Shown: piece after piece, positions 60,177 to 64,000 of the stretch
Layout of the letters: each line of letters opens with the position of its first letter
How positions within the stretch are numbered: position 1 is the first letter of the stretch
Position numbers and translations under genes: made by a program
From: UBA995 sp035477115
Lineage (GTDB): Bacteria > Bacillota > Sulfobacillia > UBA995
Assembly: GCA_035477115.1 (NCBI GenBank)
Contig: DATIKW010000042.1
Span: 44,838-108,837, forward strand
Length of the DNA: 64,000 nt
Reading direction: 5' to 3'
The notes under the pieces: generated by a model
Database searches by the model: none
What the model saw: the letters and a program-made list of their open reading frames with translations, nothing else
Told to the model about the DNA's origin: nothing

Positions 60177-63100
60177 TCAGTCAAGGACATACCCCGGTTT
60201 CTCCATTTCCATCATCAGCGGACGAGCAACCGGCCCGAAAGCAGGAGGGGGGACCAACTTTACTTCGACGTCTCTTGCCCTGTCCCTGGACACGCTGGGC
60301 AGGGCGAGGATGAGGATGAGGAGCAGGATAAGGGTTGCATAGAGAGCCCAGTTCACTTCCGCTGCCGGGAGCCAGGCGGGAATGAAGGGATGCGCCAGAA
60401 ATAGAGTCAAAACGGTAAGCGAGATGCCGCTGAACGCAATCCTTCTCGGCCAGCAGCTTGACGGCGACGCCAACCACCACTGCCAGATCGTTGGCCTGAT
60501 GACATGGTCCTGAATGTGACCGAGGAGTTCCCGTGCTGACGTTTCTGTCGCAGATTGCGAGTTCAACCCGATACATTCCTGAAGTTTCCTTCTAGCTGCA
60601 AACGCATCTTTGATCTTGTAGCGAAGGTATCCGAGAAGATAGAGGATGTAGGCCGCCAATGTCTTGTCACGCTGCTTGAATAGCTCGTTTGCCCTTTCCA
60701 GCCGCCTTATGATGCTGCCCACCCTTGCCTGGTACTCCCTGCTCTCAGGAGTGAGGGCGGATTCCGTCCCGAGATACTCAGTGTAGATGCTCCAGAGGAG
60801 GGGTGAAGGTTTGCCGAGATCGGAAGAAATAGCTTGAGCGAAGAATCGTCCCGCCTTGGCGTAGTCCCTCTCCTCAATTTCAATTTTGCCTCTCAGTAAG
60901 AGAGCTGAGGTGAGTTTGTCGTTCCAGCCAATCGCCTGGTCAGCATTGGTCTTCGCCTGTTCGGGGGCACCGAGATTGAACAGGGCTTCGGCTAAGCTGC
61001 TATATGCCTCGGCATACTGAGGGTTTGTCTCGATGGCTTTGCTGTAGGCAGCGAGCGATCCTTCATACCGCCCAAGCCGGCTGAGGATAGTCCCTTTGTC
61101 ATACCAGGCTCTCGCATATTGTGGGTCTATCTCAATGGCTCTGCCGTAAGCAGCCAGCGCTCGTTCGTACCGCTCAAGCCGGCTGAGGACGACTCCCTTG
61201 TTATACCAGGCTTTAGCATACTGCGGATTTCTCTCAATGGCTCTGTCAAAGGCAACCAGCGCTCGCTCATACCGCTCGAGGCGACCGAGGACCACCCCTC
61301 GGTTGTACCAGGCTTCCGCGTGTTGTGGGTTCTCTTCAACGGCCCTATTATAGGCGGCCAGCGCTTGTTCGTGTTTCTCGAGCCGACTGAGGACAACCCC
61401 TCGGTTATAGCAGGCTTCCACATACCCGGGGTTCATCTCAATGGCTTTGTTGTACGCGGCCAGCGCCCCTTCATACCGCTCGAGCCGACCAAGAGCATCC
61501 CCTTTGTTACTCCAGGTCTCCGCATCTTGTGGGTCTATCTCTATGGCTCTCTCAAAGGCAACCAGCGCTGCTTCATGCCTCCGGAGCAGACCGAGGACGA
61601 CCCCCCTATTACGCCAGACTTCCGCAGATTGGGGGGCAATTTCAACGGCCTCATCATAGGCAGCCAGCGCTTCTTCGTATCTCTCGAGCCGGCCGAGAAT
61701 GACCCCCTTATTGTACCAGGCCTTAGCATCTTGCGAGTCGATCGCAATGGCCTTGTCATAGGCAGCCAGCGCTCCTTCGTGTCTCTCAAGCCGGCCGAGA
61801 ATGACCCCCGTGTTATACCAGGCTTTGGCATAATCCGGGCTCATCTCAATGGCTCTACTGTAGGCAGCTAGCGCTCCTTCATATCTCTCGAGCCGATCAA
61901 GCGTGACTCCTTTGTTGTACCAGGCTTTGGCATACTGAGGACTAATCTCAACGGCCTTATCGTAAGCAGCCAAAGCTCCTTCATGTCTCCCAAGCCGGGC
62001 GAGGATGACCCCTTTGTTATACCAGGCTTTGGCATCTTGCGGGTCAATCTCAAGGGCTTTGTCATAGGCGGCCAGCGCATCTTCACATCTCTCGAGCTGA
62101 CCCAGGACAACTCCTCGGTTACTCCAGGCCTCCGCGGATCGCGGTTCGTTCTCAACAGCTTTGTCGTAAGCGGCCAGTGCTTCTTCAAATCTCTCGAGCT
62201 GGCTGAGGGCAACTCCTTTATTATACCAGGCTTCGACATCATACGGGTCTATATTGATGGCTTCATTGTAGGCCGACAGCGCTTCTTCGAAACGATCGAG
62301 TCGACCAAGGGCAACCCCTCTATTGCTCCAGGCTTTCGCAGATTGCGGATTTATATCAATGGCCCGATTGAAGGCAGTCAACGCTTCTTCATATCGCCCT
62401 AGCCGACCAAGAGCAACTCCTTTGTTGTACCAGGCCTCCGCATATTGCGGGTCTATGTCAATAGCTTTGTCATAGGCGGCAAGCGCTCCTTCGTATCTCC
62501 CCAGTCGACCGGCAATGACCCCTCTGCCGTACCAGGCTTCCGCATATTGCGGGTCGAGCGCGACCGCTCGATCGTAGGCCGCCAGCGCTCCTTCATATCT
62601 CTCGAGCTGACCGAGGGCAATCCCTCGCTGATACCAGGCTTCCACATACTGCGGGTCTATTTCAATGGCTCGGTCGTAGGCAGCCAGCGCTCCTTCATAC
62701 ATCGCGAGTTGACCAAGGGCAATCCCCCTCTGATGCCAGGCTTCCCCATACTCCGAGTCTATCTCTATCGCTTTGTCGTAGGCGGCCAGCGCTCCCTCAT
62801 ATCTCTCGAGCTGACCGAGGGCAATCCCTCGCTGATACCAGGCTTCCACATACTGCGGGTCTATCTCAATGGCTTTACTGTAGGCGGCCAACGCTCCTTC
62901 GAACCTCGCCATCCGACCAAGAACAATCCCTATCTGATACCAGGCTTCCGCGTACTGCGAGTCTATCTCAATGGCTTTACTATGGGCGATCAGCGCTTCC
63001 TCATATCTCTCGAGCCGGCGAAGGGCAATCCCTCGCTGATGCCAGGCTTCCGCATATTGTGGGTCTATCTCAATGGCTTTACTGCAGGCAGTCAGTACTT

Positions 63101-63917
63101 CTTCATGCCTCTCGAGTCGACCAAGGGCAACCCCCTTCCTGTACCAGGTTTCGGCGGATTGCGGGTCTATCTCAATCGCCTTACCATAGGCAGTCAGTGC
63201 TTCTTCATATCTCCTCAGCCGAGCGAGGGTAATCCCCTTGTCATACCAGGCTTCCGCAAACTGCGGGTTTGCCTCAACCGCCTTGTCGTAGGCAGCCAGC
63301 GCTTCTTCAAAGCGATCGAGCCGACATAGAGTGGCCCCCCTTTCATACCAGGCTTCCGCGGATTTTGGGTCGATCTCAATGGCTTTGCTGTAGGCAGCCA
63401 GCGCGCCTTCGTATGCCTCAAGGCGGCCAAGGGCAATCCCTCGCTGATACCAGGCTTCCGCATACTGCGGGTCTAGCTCAATGGCCTTGTCATAGGCGGC
63501 CAGCGCTCCTTCGTATCTCTCGAGCCGACAAAGGGCAATCCCTCGCTGATACCAGGCTTCCGCATAGCTTGCGTCTATCCCGATGGCCTTACTGAAGGCA
63601 GCCAGCGCTTCCTCATATCTCTCGAGCCGGCGAAGGGCAATCCCTCGCTGATACCAGGCTTCCGCATATTGTGGGTCTATCTCAATGGCCTTATTGAAGG
63701 CAGCCACTGCTCCTTCATACCTCTCGAGCCGGCGAAGGACAATCCCTCGCTGATACCAGGCTTCCGCATATTGTGGGTCTATCTCAATCGCTTTACCGCA
63801 CGCGGCTAGCGCTTCTACATATCTCTCGAGCCTACGAAAAGCAATCCCTCGCTGATACCAGTGTGATCGGACTGTGATAGTGTCACCCTGTAGAGCGGCC
63901 TGAGATAATGTCACCAT
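60177..63917 (-). CDS. Giant TPR-repeat membrane protein, 5' end probably lost
   Basis: A 1246-residue open frame. Residues 20-971 are 28 consecutive 34-residue tetratricopeptide repeats (consensus WYN/QRGVALGRLERYEEALA then YDKAIEIDPQYAEA), followed by a degenerate repeat, a helical part (about 1005-1150), two membrane helices at about 1160-1180 and 1190-1207, and a short basic tail. TPR arrays are protein-binding scaffolds; the partner is unknown. The only start, ATG 63917, has no ribosome binding site, and its first 19 codons lie in what looks like insertion-sequence DNA. So the natural N-terminus has probably been removed and the first repeat is cut at the junction. Confidence 0.8.
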   Translation of the reverse strand: MVTLSQAALQGDTITVRSHWYQRGIAFRRLERYVEALAACGKAIEIDPQYAEAWYQRGIVLRRLERYEGAVAAFNKAIEIDPQYAEAWYQRGIALRRLERYEEALAAFSKAIGIDASYAEAWYQRGIALCRLERYEGALAAYDKAIELDPQYAEAWYQRGIALGRLEAYEGALAAYSKAIEIDPKSAEAWYERGATLCRLDRFEEALAAYDKAVEANPQFAEAWYDKGITLARLRRYEEALTAYGKAIEIDPQSAETWYRKGVALGRLERHEEVLTACSKAIEIDPQYAEAWHQRGIALRRLERYEEALIAHSKAIEIDSQYAEAWYQIGIVLGRMARFEGALAAYSKAIEIDPQYVEAWYQRGIALGQLERYEGALAAYDKAIEIDSEYGEAWHQRGIALGQLAMYEGALAAYDRAIEIDPQYVEAWYQRGIALGQLERYEGALAAYDRAVALDPQYAEAWYGRGVIAGRLGRYEGALAAYDKAIDIDPQYAEAWYNKGVALGRLGRYEEALTAFNRAIDINPQSAKAWSNRGVALGRLDRFEEALSAYNEAINIDPYDVEAWYNKGVALSQLERFEEALAAYDKAVENEPRSAEAWSNRGVVLGQLERCEDALAAYDKALEIDPQDAKAWYNKGVILARLGRHEGALAAYDKAVEISPQYAKAWYNKGVTLDRLERYEGALAAYSRAIEMSPDYAKAWYNTGVILGRLERHEGALAAYDKAIAIDSQDAKAWYNKGVILGRLERYEEALAAYDEAVEIAPQSAEVWRNRGVVLGLLRRHEAALVAFERAIEIDPQDAETWSNKGDALGRLERYEGALAAYNKAIEMNPGYVEACYNRGVVLSRLEKHEQALAAYNRAVEENPQHAEAWYNRGVVLGRLERYERALVAFDRAIERNPQYAKAWYNKGVVLSRLERYERALAAYGRAIEIDPQYARAWYDKGTILSRLGRYEGSLAAYSKAIETNPQYAEAYSSLAEALFNLGAPEQAKTNADQAIGWNDKLTSALLLRGKIEIEERDYAKAGRFFAQAISSDLGKPSPLLWSIYTEYLGTESALTPESREYQARVGSIIRRLERANELFKQRDKTLAAYILYLLGYLRYKIKDAFAARRKLQECIGLNSQSATETSARELLGHIQDHVIRPTIWQWWLASPSSCWPRRIAFSGISLTVLTLFLAHPFIPAWLPAAEVNWALYATLILLLILILALPSVSRDRARDVEVKLVPPPAFGPVARPLMMEMEKPGYVLD
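61005..63860 (-). repeat. Tandem array of 28 TPR units of 102 bases
   Basis: Twenty-eight tandem copies of a 102-base unit with no spacer; the last is followed by a diverged 29th. Every unit keeps the same length. Codons such as TGGTATCAGCGAGGG and ATAGAGATAGACCC recur. Neighbouring units are more alike in blocks (for example units 2-5 and 10-13), which suggests recent duplication or gene conversion. Confidence 0.95.
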
Positions 63918-64000
63918 GAGGAGAGAGAGCCTGTTGTCGAAGAAGGAGTCCAGGAGGGTCTACATCATGGAGCGGGTGGTGAACGGACAACTGACGGTGC
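63862..64000 (+). mobile_element. Left end of an insertion sequence (ISNCY-like), incomplete
   Basis: Starting near 63862 the TPR pattern stops abruptly and a different sequence begins with TGTGATCGGACTGTGATAG. Two similar 14-base blocks, GTGATAGTGTCACC (63874-63887) and GAGATAATGTCACC (63902-63915), resemble subterminal transposase sites. A transposase-like start follows at 63967. The other end is outside the window. Confidence 0.6.
63967..64000 (+). CDS. Transposase, first 11 codons
   Basis: ATG 63967 follows AGGAGGGT (7 bases). The visible residues MERVVNGQLTV resemble the start of the N-terminal helix-turn-helix of ISNCY-type transposases, where a conserved AAE-LG-S-RQVRR motif would come next. 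The frame is open upstream to 63916. Too little is visible to be sure. Confidence 0.5.
   Translation, partial: MERVVNGQLTV

Noticed and set aside
61005..63860. CRISPR-like regular repeats
   Set aside because: The 102-base units are contiguous with no spacers and code in one frame for TPR motifs.

Overview
The window looks like chromosomal DNA of a high-GC, rod-shaped member of the Bacillota (Firmicutes). The pointers are a T-box leader in front of valS, a LonB protease next to Lon in the order tig-clpP-clpX-lonB-lon, a DUF4321 gene beside maf-radC-mreBCD, a minCDE set and a PrcB-like protein. Many genes start with GTG or TTG behind strong Shine-Dalgarno sequences. This taxonomic call is an inference from gene content and order.

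Layout. 1-17.4 kb is a catabolic region. On the minus strand are fdhD, a thiolase, a partial 3-hydroxyacyl-CoA dehydrogenase, a sodium:solute symporter, a saccharopine-dehydrogenase-like enzyme, a class III aminotransferase and a sigma-54 activator. On the plus strand are a second class III aminotransferase, a polyferredoxin, an aldehyde:ferredoxin oxidoreductase (AOR), an NDP-forming acyl-CoA synthetase, and tldD-pmbA. Both aminotransferases have a well-matched -24/-12 (sigma-54) promoter, and the activator gene lies between them. Read together this suggests: amine or omega-amino acid uptake, transamination to an aldehyde, ferredoxin-linked oxidation to an acid, then acyl-CoA/ATP exchange.

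17.4-20.5 kb holds an ArsR-type regulator, a decayed BrnT/BrnA-type toxin-antitoxin pair and a membrane zinc-ribbon protein. 20.5-36.5 kb is a long minus-strand housekeeping cluster: guaB, murC, an acyltransferase, the t6A genes tsaD/tsaB/tsaE with rimI, a family 4 uracil-DNA glycosylase, minCDE, mrdA-mreDCB, radC, maf, DUF4321 and a SPOR protein. 36.5-40.8 kb has a PrcB-like protein and a tripartite ABC exporter. 40.8-45.2 kb has T-box-controlled valS and a lone biotin carboxylase. 45.4-49.2 kb has a small membrane protein, an MFS transporter, a D-Ala-D-Ala ligase-like protein and an EamA transporter. 49.1-56.7 kb is the protein quality-control cluster lon, lonB, clpX, clpP and tig, with tRNA-Leu(TAG).

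57-64 kb looks accessory: a DUF4173-like membrane protein, a PIN/HTH pair, a coding remnant, a GrpB-family protein, and a very large TPR gene of 28 near-identical 34-residue repeats. Its 5' end runs directly into what looks like the end of an insertion sequence, so the gene is probably truncated.

A dispersed palindrome (arms GTAGGGGCGGGTTC and GAACCCGCCCCTAC) occurs five times, always between genes.
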